Shown: positions 53,801 to 62,302, counted from the stretch's first letter. The stretch: 64,000 bases of DNA from Leptospira chreensis (GCF_016919165.1 NZ_JAFFPS010000028.1:9284-73283); one strand, 5' to 3'. The notes: a model not told the origin generated them from the letters alone. Numbers and translations: made by a program.

Positions 53801-54225
53801 AGATAATACAACTTGGGGATCTCTTCCAAATACATTTGAATTTCAGGAAAATTTTTCAGTAATGTTTTTTGTTTTTGATAGACTAGGGCAAAACAATCTC
53901 GTTTTAAAGTTTCGTATTGGTAAAGAGCTGCCTGTTCTTCGTATGCTTGTATATTCAAAGACTGGAATATGATTTTTAAAATTGCCTTCTCTAGAAACGT
54001 AAATTCAATGTTTAAAGAAAGATGAGATACATCAAACTTAGGTAAGTTCAATCGTAACCATGGGATTAGATTTTGATTGGGAACCACAACAAGCGGTCGT
54101 TTGAGGGGATTTTGTTTTTGGTCTTCGGTAATTTGTTTTCCGAGTTCGGTGGTGATCTCACCCAAATGAAGGCCAGCGTAGTAATGTATCGGCAACGAGT
54201 TTCCCTTTATTGATGAATCGTACAA
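50887..54225 (-). CDS. recC: RecC, Chi-scanning subunit of exonuclease V
   Basis: A 1112-residue protein, a typical RecC length. Inactivated helicase-like lobes are recognisable: RPLVVVPNQNLIPWLRLNLP at about 42-61, VWNAPSVYREVESIAHDIL, FAILVPNMNEYRSAVEW, and PFLHVYIAGLGEGKFPG followed by FNLRRYDSKPWDLNRREIQE. It holds the complex together and recognises Chi. The start at 54225 is a TTG; a TTG ten codons later (54195), after AAAGGG, is an alternative. The order recC-recB-recD has recD last and the borders are tightly coupled. Confidence 0.93.
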   Translation of the reverse strand: MYDSSIKGNSLPIHYYAGLHLGEITTELGKQITEDQKQNPLKRPLVVVPNQNLIPWLRLNLPKFDVSHLSLNIEFTFLEKAILKIIFQSLNIQAYEEQAALYQYETLKRDCFALVYQKQKTLLKNFPEIQMYLEEIPKLYYLSDVLTRYFKDYELNREEWIKDWLGQESKTIPSDLKKDPYWELEKQIYTEIYKDKSKPKNLFRYLEEGKSLPLNGNLHLFCLSNLSGTYIDFLKETALGKDSQLSVHIYQFHNGKTIGKNSEKTKNYLSKFSKPQSYLAKEFAKDSYNKQKSKFMSGGMLSKLKAFLLEESLKVENYLEDQTVRVWNAPSVYREVESIAHDILHKISLSKGKLNLLDFAILVPNMNEYRSAVEWVFDGGIYATQKKENLPKLLKIPYSITDLVAKDTSQLYLALSTLFRCIKNDRFEKEDIHSLFKNPLLTGGNETNDEETPLKVLDLIDSLGSIYEEEKEFNPYTISFGLKRAVLSMVSDEETAWEEAEVVTKPISSDKTIIQFVEIWNRIKQVQRELKEKILQTPKEERYKNFESLFQKLFSFEGEWEKELTYFNQWLKSIQSWCQSDWNQTKDFLEMISLLTEEVFSDIPMQRGNYLTEGVTVSLLQPMRPIPFLHVYIAGLGEGKFPGSVDRSRFNLRRYDSKPWDLNRREIQESLFWESILSAEESITFSYVGKNTLEDKEFEPCSTLFEVMTSMEIKQAVELPLTSYSRFYDETQFPSFDYVRNFKNFNDKEGNLPTPHFTDPNSLITSEITKQKTNEITVKQLAIGLKNPLLGPLLENLGQIWEEEEEEAEEPFRLNNLEIYTIKTIFVPIFAESLVSEKDWTWDRESIQNHLTEYTRKAEQSAEFPYGAFHIVSSEVLLNELETISERFRVLKDSVFNETNHLSYFKAVSIGDTGLRDCKKINPYQVSNLHTIIGEWENLIEKDGIYYWVHSGSLYEKPKYPNEYLKDYLGKMAYILISACLFRVSGNKLVIIPANAKDFKNDALLDFSNLSEMDCQSYLNSIYQLVTEENPKYIPNAGLNLFFSKHSFEELEGNPDTIDSLWKDFLSEESDTILHFENQIMKLSPYTKVLLEEFSLRSVWEIFLPLLKKGFR

Positions 54226-54311
54226 ACTCTAACCTTGGAAGGAACCAAGTCCATTCTAATCTGAACAGACTTATGGAAAAATAAGTGAGTGGGGGCGCCA
54301 TTTCCGGCTAT

Positions 54312-54358
54312 CCGCTCCAATCTTTCGCATCTGCGAAAGGATTTCCGCTACTATCCGG
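54312..54358. repeat. Dispersed intergenic hairpin element, copy 3
   Basis: CCGCTCCAATCTTTCGCA, a 2-nt loop, then TGCGAAAGGATTTCCGCT and a CTATCC flank. The stem CTTTCGCA/TGCGAAAG is the longest of the three copies (8 bp). It lies upstream of recC, between that gene and the terminator of the S15-like hydrolase gene. Confidence 0.65.
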
Positions 54359-54382
54359 GGCGCATCAATTTGCTGGTTGGAT

Positions 54383-54409
54383 AAAAAAAGGGGAGAGGTG
54401 TCCTCTCCC
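54383..54409 (-). terminator. Intrinsic terminator of the S15-like hydrolase gene
   Basis: On the minus strand GGGAGAGG, a 3-nt loop and CCTCTCCC are followed by C and a T7 run. This is a textbook rho-independent terminator, 75 nt after the stop codon at 54485. Confidence 0.85.
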
Positions 54410-54484
54410 GATCGATAAGCTAACTGTTTAAAGGTGAAAGTTGATTCAATTCATTAATCACTCACACCCATTATTTTGATTGTA

Positions 54485-56206
54485 TCATTCACTTTCAAAA
54501 CGAAGAGTGGAAGCTGTGGATGTTGTATGTTTGAACGCAGTTGTATATAGAGAGATTGGTTTGGGAACTGCATACATTGGATCAATATTGTCGATGGCTA
54601 GAGCCAGTCGGCTTCCCACTGGGAAGTCATGTGCCACTGCCTGTAGATCAACACTTAGGTCTGTATCTTTTCCTTTCACACCGAAAAGCGTCGCAGTTCC
54701 GTGAGAGATCAGTTTTCCTGTTCCCCAAACATCCACTTCATACAAATACACCACTACGTGAGGGGCATTGTCTGAACTATTGATTTTACCTTTGTAATAA
54801 GTTCTACCTCTTAACTTTAAAACACTAGTGAGTTTGTCTGAGATATAAACCATAGCATTGGTTCGATCAATCAAATTGACATTGGTTGTCACAGGAACAG
54901 AGACGGCACCATCCAAGATTTCCGAAAGGAGAGGAACACCTGTAGAGGCACTGGTTCCCCCAGAAAGAATGGTATCAGTTCCGTTCGTTGTATTTGCTGT
55001 TGGTGTGATTTTCCCTGGGCTTAAGAGTCCCATTGGTCTTAAATGATAAGTGCGTTCCACTTTGTTTGGATTGGGCCAAGCGGAGAAGGTCACTCGGGAG
55101 TCAGAGAATCTTTTTTGGATGGAAACTTTTGGTTTCAACATGATTCCGTTTTGAACTCCTTTCAACCAATAGTCAAACCAGTCATAAGCATTCGTCCAAA
55201 CATAGTTATTGATTCCAAGAATTCCACCGACTTCCGCAGTCGCATGAATTCCATTGTTCAAATCTAATTTTTTTGGAACTGTGAGTTGTTCAAAATAAGG
55301 AAGGATTTGGTTTGGTTGAAAAAGATTGTCTTGTGAGTTATTGGAAATATAAACTGGTTTTCCAGAAGCATTGAGCGCCGACACAACACTGTTTGGTGAA
55401 CGTTCGCTAGCCCAAGCGAGTACTGTGGCAACATCTCTTGTATCCAAAAGTTTTTGAAAGTTTTCTGCAATGACAGGATCCATTCTTCCTGTAATATATC
55501 CAGCAGTGACAAGAAGAAGTCCCCAAACGAGTCTTGGAGTCTGGTTTCCATATAGGGAATCTGGTAAACTTCCCCATCCACTCATAGCGACTGCTGTTTT
55601 AATTCTAGGTTCTTTGCTTAAGCCCAGAAGAGAAATTCCTGCACCATAAGAAATTCCCGCAATACCAATGTTTGCTGGATTGACAGGAGCGTTCGCAAGT
55701 AGAAAGTCGATTCCTTTGGAAATATCCGACATATCTTTCGGACCTGCTACGTTGATGAGTCCCCCAGAGGTTCCAAATCCTCTTGTGTTGTAACTGAATA
55801 CAACATAACCTTTTTTTGCGAGTTTCGCTGCAGGTACTATGTATTCGTATTCGTTAAGAGCCCAGCTGTTGACAAAGATCACAGCAGGGAAGGGACCTGT
55901 TCCTGATTTCGGAATGAAAAGGTTTCCTGTAATCTTTACCCCATCCTCAGCGAGAAACGAGATGTTGTCGTTGAAGGTGAAACTTCCGTCGTTTTCTTTT
56001 GCAAACGCAGATTGGATATCCCGGGAAAGGGCAGCGTTACTTTGCGCTAGAGCTTCCGGGGTTGCGGATGTCTCGGAACTTGTTCCGTTTAACACACCGA
56101 GTACGGCAGCACTATTGTTCGAGTTTTGGTTTACATTTTGTCCGCAAGCTACGAGGAGGAAGACCCCTAGTGGCAAGAGCAGACTATATATTTTTTGCTT
56201 TTTCAT
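54485..56206 (-). CDS. Secreted lipoprotein hydrolase of the S15/CocE type
   Basis: A 573-residue protein with a lipoprotein signal (LLPLGVFLLVAC, Cys 21) and a polar linker with VLGVL patch. Residues about 85-360 are an alpha/beta hydrolase of the X-Pro dipeptidyl-peptidase/CocE class: FVNSWALNEYEY, SYNTRGFGTSGG and the nucleophile GISYGAGISLLG (Ser about 185). The later acid and His regions include NNSQDNLFQPNQ and NNGIHATAEV. A C-terminal beta-sandwich (about 380-573) contains a KGKDTDLSVDL segment, typical of the family's jelly-roll. It should cleave an ester or peptide at the cell surface; the substrate is unknown. It is divergent from a 7TM-AraC regulator that may control it. Confidence 0.85.
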   Translation of the reverse strand: MKKQKIYSLLLPLGVFLLVACGQNVNQNSNNSAAVLGVLNGTSSETSATPEALAQSNAALSRDIQSAFAKENDGSFTFNDNISFLAEDGVKITGNLFIPKSGTGPFPAVIFVNSWALNEYEYIVPAAKLAKKGYVVFSYNTRGFGTSGGLINVAGPKDMSDISKGIDFLLANAPVNPANIGIAGISYGAGISLLGLSKEPRIKTAVAMSGWGSLPDSLYGNQTPRLVWGLLLVTAGYITGRMDPVIAENFQKLLDTRDVATVLAWASERSPNSVVSALNASGKPVYISNNSQDNLFQPNQILPYFEQLTVPKKLDLNNGIHATAEVGGILGINNYVWTNAYDWFDYWLKGVQNGIMLKPKVSIQKRFSDSRVTFSAWPNPNKVERTYHLRPMGLLSPGKITPTANTTNGTDTILSGGTSASTGVPLLSEILDGAVSVPVTTNVNLIDRTNAMVYISDKLTSVLKLRGRTYYKGKINSSDNAPHVVVYLYEVDVWGTGKLISHGTATLFGVKGKDTDLSVDLQAVAHDFPVGSRLALAIDNIDPMYAVPKPISLYTTAFKHTTSTASTLRFESE

Positions 56207-56375
56207 AATTCGCCTCTGAATTGCCTTAAATTTACCACGAATACGTTCAATTGGCGTCTAAGATGGCGATTTTGGACGATTTTTTAGGTCTAATATCATC
56301 ATTTTGTACTAATTCTTCGTACGGCGGACCTCCAAAAGGTTGACGAATGCGTGCATTCCGGCTGATTTTTGGATC

Positions 56376-57470
56376 ATGTACGAATTCATCGGTTCTTGGC
56401 TCCAATTCGGGGCTTGGTATCATTTCGTTTTGGGCATTGGAATCCTTGTTAAAGAGAAAGGTTCCAAAGGATTTCCCTTTGCTATGATTGCCGCCTTTTC
56501 CGGTGGAGCCTTGGTAATCTACGCCTATCGCCTGTATGCTGGTCTTGAATTTGAAACTTCTCTTTGGAATCATGGTTATGTGCCTGTGATTTATCTGATC
56601 CCCGGGAGTATGCAGTACACAATTGAACAATTCTTAAGCTTAGAACGAGTTCCTTTAGGCAACCTCCATCGTTTGTATCCAACTTTTGGTGTAGTTTTAC
56701 TCCTTTTGTTATTACAATGGACAGTTCCCGATGTTCTTTCCCAATCCATGAATCAAAGTTTTGCGGGAGCCCCTATTTCTATTCCAGAAATGATCTCCGC
56801 CATTGGATGTGTTTACTGGGTCAGTGCTTTTCTATGGATGATCTATCAATATAGAAATATTCTTTATAACAATCCCAACAAAGAAGCAAAACTGGGAGTG
56901 CAAGTACTCGGAATGATCCTAAAAGGAAATATCGTATTTGCGAGTTTTATTATGCTTAGTACCATCCTACGTTGGCATTCAGGAATTTATTTTACTGCAG
57001 GACTTGCTACCCTCATGGCAGTGGTTGCCTTCATTGGAACAGAAATCAATCATGAATTATTCAAAGATATATTGCCAGGGCTTCGTCAAGCCTATCGTAC
57101 TTCTCGGATCCTCAACTTGGATTTAGAAAAGTTACAAAAGGAACTCGATTATTTTTTTAAAGTGGAGTGTATCTATCGGGAAGAGGATTTGAGTTTGGCA
57201 TCCCTTTCCGAAAGACTGGGAATCAAAGATTACCAACTCAGCGAATACATCAATGCCTACTTGGGTATGAACTTCAACCGTTTAGTAAATGAGTTTCGTA
57301 TCTCTGAAGTTTGCCTGTTGATTGAAAAAGAGCCCAAGGCAAATTTATTATCACTCGCCTACCAAGTCGGTTTTAATTCGAAAGCGAACTTTAACTTAGC
57401 CTTTAAGTCTTTAAAAAAAATGTCTCCTAGTGATTATGCAAAGTCTGTGGGGAAGGGGCAACCTGCCTAA
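56376..57470 (+). CDS. Membrane-bound AraC-family regulator with 7TM N-terminus
   Basis: 364 residues from the ATG at 56376; a TTG at 56340 is possible. Seven hydrophobic segments occupy about residues 5-220 (for example YHFVLGIGILV, LHRLYPTFGVVLLLLLLQW and FIMLSTILRW). A linker LRQAYRTSRILNLDLEKLQK leads to the AraC DNA-binding domain, which has ASLSERLGIKDYQLSEYINA as first and SLAYQVGFNSKANFNLAFKS as second helix-turn-helix, with K-K-M-S-P-S-D-Y at the end. It is a one-component regulator that senses at the membrane. It is divergent from the S15-like hydrolase gene, which is its most likely target. Confidence 0.88.
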   Translation: MYEFIGSWLQFGAWYHFVLGIGILVKEKGSKGFPFAMIAAFSGGALVIYAYRLYAGLEFETSLWNHGYVPVIYLIPGSMQYTIEQFLSLERVPLGNLHRLYPTFGVVLLLLLLQWTVPDVLSQSMNQSFAGAPISIPEMISAIGCVYWVSAFLWMIYQYRNILYNNPNKEAKLGVQVLGMILKGNIVFASFIMLSTILRWHSGIYFTAGLATLMAVVAFIGTEINHELFKDILPGLRQAYRTSRILNLDLEKLQKELDYFFKVECIYREEDLSLASLSERLGIKDYQLSEYINAYLGMNFNRLVNEFRISEVCLLIEKEPKANLLSLAYQVGFNSKANFNLAFKSLKKMSPSDYAKSVGKGQPA

Positions 57471-57534
57471 CCATCTCTTGCGAACCCCTACTGATAAAAC
57501 AAAGGTTAACAGAAATGGCTAAGTCGGGAGATCG

Positions 57535-60500
57535 TTACTTTTTCCCTTTTGGTTTTTTCTTAGACACCGTATAACCTAAAATATGTGCTATTTTCCATAC
57601 AGTTTCTAAATGTTTTTTGGAATCCGTAATACTTGATTCTGTTTTTGAATCTGGTAATACAGAGTGGAGATGAAATTCATTGGTTCCGAATCGAATGGTT
57701 TCCGGAGTCAAATGGATCCAGGTATGCCACCCGTATTCTCTTTGTTCGGGATAGAAGGTGAGTAAGATCCCCGGTTCTTTGATTTCCGGCATATCGGGGA
57801 GTTTATCATCTAACTTTCGTCTGGCTGCCATATCGAGCATTGTATGAGTTTCTGAATCTTTTTCGGCTTTTTTCCAATGGGACTGGATGCTATCATCCCC
57901 TTTTTTACCGAACCATCTCCAAAGGAGTGGTAACCTTAATCCCAATGCCTCTTCATAAATACTGGAATCATAAGACTCATGGTTTGTGATCGCCAGCCTT
58001 CTCTCGATCACTTGGGAGATTAGATCAAAAGAAGAATCTCCTTCTAATAAAAACATTTGGGCTGCGAGTAAATCAGTCCATACATACCAATCGGGAGTTG
58101 GATTTTGTAGTAGGGATATAATTTCACTTGCCTCCATTGTAAGAACCTTCTTCCATTTGAGAGATTCCGGTTCCATCACTCGCATAAATTGCAGTAGGTA
58201 GGCTTTCCAGGAAGGGGCTGCATAAGGTAATTGGAAAATTTCCAAAAAGTATGGATACACCTCTCGTCCTTGAAAGAACAAAGCTTTGATGGCTTCCCAG
58301 CGGTCATACGATCCTGAATATTTGTATTCATCCAAGGAATAACGCAAGGAATCTACAAGCCAAGGCCCGCCGTAGCGCACTACATCTTCATGTTTGTATT
58401 TGGTTTCGCGAATTCTTTCGAATACATGTTGGATGCTATACTTTTCTGGATGGAGGATGGCCTCAGGTAACAATGATTTGTTTTTAGAAAGTGAATTCGC
58501 ATACTTATCCGAAGAATCATAAGCAGGAGCCTCTTCTTTTGTCAGAGTGAACCATGCTCTCCTTGCCTCTACTTCGATATAACTCCAAGAATAATCCACC
58601 ATAGGATCTGGGTCTGCATAGATAGGATACCAAAGATAGTCTTTAAATTTTTGTAATTCTTGTTTTCTAATACAACGGATAATTCCATACACTCGAACTT
58701 GGTCTCCGCGATTTCCCAAAACTCGTTCCGCAAATTTTGTGTATTCAAAATTGTCTGGTTCTAATCGTAATAACCCAGCTACATAACAGGCCTTCAAATC
58801 AATGGCAATTCCCGGATAAGCAGAGTTATCTATTTTTGAAAAGAACTCATATAACTCTAATTTAGCTTTTTCTGGTTCCATTTTAGCCCATGCAAGTGAG
58901 GCTTCCGATAAATTGATAATGGAACTTAGCTCCAGATAAGCTCCATTATCTCTTCCTTTGAATTGAAAACTTTTCCTCACATAGTTTGCTATCGTCTCTA
59001 TATGTTCTTTTAAATCAAGATGAGCACAGACAGCAAAGGCATTTCCTACACTGATTCCAAAATATCCAAAGTGGTCTTTATAACTCAAAAGTTTTTGAAT
59101 GAGTTTTACTGATACTTCATCTAAGGTTAATATTCTTTCTTGTAAGGCTTCATTCAAGTGAGTGTACACAGTGAACATATTGTTCAAGGTAGGCCCTTCT
59201 TTTTGCACTTTTTCTTTAGTCTCTTTGATACTGTCGAGAGTCTCAAATGTTCGCCAAGCGGCATCGGCTAAAATGGATCTGGATTCTTTATGGTCGCTAT
59301 TGATTAATGCTTCCACCACATATTCCATCCTGGGGTCATCTTGTTTGAGTTTATGAACTGCTTCCCTGAGAGATACCATCGCGCGATCATCATCTAACAT
59401 ACCTATCGTTTTGGTGATACCACAATAGGCTTTTTTATTTTCTGAATCATACTTAAGCCCTTGTCGAAAAGCTGCATTGATCGCAACGGAAAGTCGTTTG
59501 TCTAACTTTTCAGGATTGTATGGCCAAGTATTGTAAGCACTATCGGTGCGCTCCCGAAAATAATCTTCCACCAGATTCTTTAGAGTTTTATCTTTTTTGG
59601 CTATTTCTTTCAAAATTGTATCATGAGCCGTAACATCATCTGGATACTCTTCCATCAATTGAAAAAGATCCTTTTCTTTTCCCAGTCTTGTCTCCAGTTC
59701 CTTTTTCGAAATGGTATTTAGATTGGATAAACCGAGGCTATCATTGTATAATTTTAAATTCTTAGGTTCAATTTGTTTGGGGTCAGCATTGCTGAATGTT
59801 TGGGTTCGAATCTTTTCTACTTTCTCTGACGGAAGATTGAATAATGATTTAGACTTCCCATCCAAATAACCAAGCACATGGGCACTGATTGTTGGTATTA
59901 TTTTCCCTTTGGATTTACTAGCAAGTTTGATGGTTTCCCGGCAAGCATCATCATTTTTTAAATAGAAGTGATGGAGGATCCAATACGCTGCTAAGTTAGG
60001 ATGTTTTTTGATGTCTACTTTCTCTTCTTCCCAAAGAGTAAAAGAAGGAGCATCGGCTAACTTTTCAGTAAAGGCATAAGCGGGGTCACCAAAACTATGT
60101 CCGAGTAACCAAGCGGACCTTTCGAACATATCCAAAGAATTATGATAGATCGGTTTGTTTTCATAGAGCTTTGTCGCTTCTTTTTCAAAAGCTTTGATGA
60201 TTGTTTCTTTGATTTGAGAGGTGAGTATGGGTTCCTTTTCTTTTTTATCTGGATTTTCCTCTTCGAATTCTTCCTCATCTTCCTCCTCATAACTTTCATT
60301 GGTATCGTTGTTCCAATTATCTGCAATGAAATGTGATATGGAAAAATAAGGAAGGTTTTCTAATTCTCCAATCTCATGATTGTAATGATTGACTTCGATA
60401 GAACCATTTTCGTTGGGAAGTAAATTGATCCAACATGTGTCACCACCTCCATCAGAGGCAAAGATATAGGAACCATTGAATAAAAACATTAGGCCACTGT

Positions 60501-60909
60501 ATGTTCCCACTAACCAAGAAAGGATTTCTTCAGGATCTTGTGATTTTACGAGTTTTTCTGTAGAAGAAATAGCATAATCAAAACCGCCGTCCTCATCTTC
60601 CTCCATTTCCTTTTCTTCAGCAGAATGATGATCGATCATATTCCAAACATCGGCAACCTCAAACATAATGGATCTATATGCTTTTTTTAGGTTTTCCCAT
60701 TCTAATATTTCTTTACCGGGTTTAAATCCATACATGGCTTCGAATTCTTTTAAAAAACTCTGATCAAACTTGTTTTTGTTTGTATCTGCTGTCTTTCGGA
60801 AAGTATCCTTTAAAGATTGAAATACTAACATACGATCTATAATGATTTCTTTTAAATTGCCAAAATAAAAATCTTCTTTTGTAAGATTAAGTTTAGTGGT
60901 TTGTTTCAT
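57535..60909 (-). CDS. Large cytoplasmic protein: SUKH-like N-terminus plus long helical-repeat array
   Basis: A 1124-residue protein with no signal peptide. Residues about 45-200 resemble the SMI1/KNR4 (SUKH) fold: EFEAMYGFKPGKEILEWENL at the start, then NGSYIFASDGGGDTCWINLL and ISHFIADNW. A Glu/Asp-rich low-complexity segment (about 202-225) follows. From about 235 to 1000 the protein is helical and HEAT-like in feel. The tail is Lys-rich. SUKH proteins are known as immunity proteins against polymorphic toxins and as regulators. No toxin gene is adjacent, so the role is open. It overlaps the upstream propeller gene by 4 nt and forms a unit with it. Confidence 0.65.
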   Translation of the reverse strand: MKQTTKLNLTKEDFYFGNLKEIIIDRMLVFQSLKDTFRKTADTNKNKFDQSFLKEFEAMYGFKPGKEILEWENLKKAYRSIMFEVADVWNMIDHHSAEEKEMEEDEDGGFDYAISSTEKLVKSQDPEEILSWLVGTYSGLMFLFNGSYIFASDGGGDTCWINLLPNENGSIEVNHYNHEIGELENLPYFSISHFIADNWNNDTNESYEEEDEEEFEEENPDKKEKEPILTSQIKETIIKAFEKEATKLYENKPIYHNSLDMFERSAWLLGHSFGDPAYAFTEKLADAPSFTLWEEEKVDIKKHPNLAAYWILHHFYLKNDDACRETIKLASKSKGKIIPTISAHVLGYLDGKSKSLFNLPSEKVEKIRTQTFSNADPKQIEPKNLKLYNDSLGLSNLNTISKKELETRLGKEKDLFQLMEEYPDDVTAHDTILKEIAKKDKTLKNLVEDYFRERTDSAYNTWPYNPEKLDKRLSVAINAAFRQGLKYDSENKKAYCGITKTIGMLDDDRAMVSLREAVHKLKQDDPRMEYVVEALINSDHKESRSILADAAWRTFETLDSIKETKEKVQKEGPTLNNMFTVYTHLNEALQERILTLDEVSVKLIQKLLSYKDHFGYFGISVGNAFAVCAHLDLKEHIETIANYVRKSFQFKGRDNGAYLELSSIINLSEASLAWAKMEPEKAKLELYEFFSKIDNSAYPGIAIDLKACYVAGLLRLEPDNFEYTKFAERVLGNRGDQVRVYGIIRCIRKQELQKFKDYLWYPIYADPDPMVDYSWSYIEVEARRAWFTLTKEEAPAYDSSDKYANSLSKNKSLLPEAILHPEKYSIQHVFERIRETKYKHEDVVRYGGPWLVDSLRYSLDEYKYSGSYDRWEAIKALFFQGREVYPYFLEIFQLPYAAPSWKAYLLQFMRVMEPESLKWKKVLTMEASEIISLLQNPTPDWYVWTDLLAAQMFLLEGDSSFDLISQVIERRLAITNHESYDSSIYEEALGLRLPLLWRWFGKKGDDSIQSHWKKAEKDSETHTMLDMAARRKLDDKLPDMPEIKEPGILLTFYPEQREYGWHTWIHLTPETIRFGTNEFHLHSVLPDSKTESSITDSKKHLETVWKIAHILGYTVSKKKPKGKK

Positions 60910-61874
60910 AGCGCCAGTTCCGTATTTAATGTAAAAAATGATTCTGAGTAATGGTTTCCGTAAACTTTAAACCAATAGTTTCCGAGGTTGTCTTTTTCAA
61001 AACGTAATAGATTCATATCTCCAGTGAGTTGGTCGTAAAGAGGATGAGGGGTTAAAGTTAATGTATCTAAATTAAAGTTCAAAAAGTGTTTTTTTGTAGG
61101 TTTTTTATTTCTTTCTTTTAACAAAAGGAGTAGGTTTGACTCATCCACAATAGAGATATCAATAAACTCAAGATAAGACCCAAAATAGGACTTCATGGTT
61201 TCATCATATAAATCTAAAACATGAATGAGTTCACCGTCTTTGCTTCTAACTTCTAGTTTGGAATCGGAAAATAAAAAAATCTTCTTTGAATTTACTTTCA
61301 CATTCATCGGCGCACCGCTAGTTGCAAATTCGGAAACAAATTTACCATCCAAATCCAGGATATAAGCGATTTCTGTATTGTTTTCCGTCACTAAAATTCG
61401 GTTACTGCTTACTTGTTTTAAATTCCTTAGGTTTTCAAACTCCAAATTACAGTTTAATATTTCCCAGTGTTTCCCATTCCATCTGTGGATATGTTTTCTT
61501 GCACTTGTGCTGGCAAAGATTACATAAACAGAAAGACCGATGTTTAAAATTTGATAGGGAGAGGAGTTGGAAAGTTCTGGAGAAGGCAATGTATAAAAGG
61601 ATTCATCCTTATAGCAGATCACGGATTTTGAGGATCCAAAGTACACAGAATCTTGATTGGAGTCAAAAGGGTTATCGCTTGCTAGATAAAATCCCACTGG
61701 AAATTCATAACGTGTGATCTGGTTCCCATCGTTTTTATATAGAATAGGGCTTTTGTTCCAAGCACCGATCCAAATATTCCCGTGACTATCTTTTTCAAAT
61801 AGGATCCGTTCGAATCCAGTAATGATAGAATCTTTTTTTACATCTGTCGTAGTGTTGATTTTTATCTCTTGCAT
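60906..61874 (-). CDS. Beta-propeller-like protein coupled to the SUKH/helical-repeat protein
   Basis: A 322-residue, signal-less protein, almost wholly beta in character. Repeating units of about 45 residues each show a D-x-x-G-N-x-W-I-G or similar turn, for example KDSHGNIWIGAWNKSP (about 29-44) and KDNLGNYWFKVYGNHY near the C-terminus. These resemble two-component-regulator-type propeller blades. The first gene of a two-gene unit, it overlaps the next start as ATGA. It could be a binding platform for the partner. No known family was recognised beyond the repeat pattern. Confidence 0.6.
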   Translation of the reverse strand: MQEIKINTTTDVKKDSIITGFERILFEKDSHGNIWIGAWNKSPILYKNDGNQITRYEFPVGFYLASDNPFDSNQDSVYFGSSKSVICYKDESFYTLPSPELSNSSPYQILNIGLSVYVIFASTSARKHIHRWNGKHWEILNCNLEFENLRNLKQVSSNRILVTENNTEIAYILDLDGKFVSEFATSGAPMNVKVNSKKIFLFSDSKLEVRSKDGELIHVLDLYDETMKSYFGSYLEFIDISIVDESNLLLLLKERNKKPTKKHFLNFNLDTLTLTPHPLYDQLTGDMNLLRFEKDNLGNYWFKVYGNHYSESFFTLNTELAL

Positions 61875-62302
61875 CTTAATTTTTAAAAAACTTTGAATGC
61901 AAATTGGAAACTATGCTCGATTAGGCAATTTATTTTTTATTTTAGTGTTTTTGAATATGAATACCATGAATATCACTACAGAGGGAGATGTTTCGTCTTG
62001 AAATCCATATCATGGATACTATGCATAAGAAAAGTCGAATGTATCATAGAATTCGCTAGGACAAATTTTTAAATTAAAGGTAAATTATTTGGGAAATAAT
62101 CTGATGATGGTTGTTATTGTGTTGGTTTTTGTAGTCGCAGTTAAACTCGCGTTATCTAACCCATTTCCCTATTGACAATGTTTGGTGTAGATGTAAATTT
62201 CTCTCATATTCCTTCCCCTGGAAACTATGAAACAAAAAATCCCAAAAGCATTTGAGAGATTAAAATACCATCAATAAGGAATGGGATTACTCAGCACTAA
62301 TT
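61875..62302. other. 428-bp divergent intergenic region
   Basis: It separates the propeller gene (minus) from the tandem lipoprotein genes (plus). It contains an inverted repeat ATCCAT-N3-ATGGAT (62003-62017) and a 23-codon hydrophobic frame (62104-62175, starting ATG ATG GTT GTT) with no convincing ribosome binding site. Nothing else stands out. Confidence 0.45.

Noticed and set aside
57535..61874. A complete polymorphic-toxin/immunity locus around the SUKH-like protein
   Set aside because: No toxin domain, secretion signal or RHS/VgrG-type gene lies beside it, so only a SUKH resemblance is claimed.
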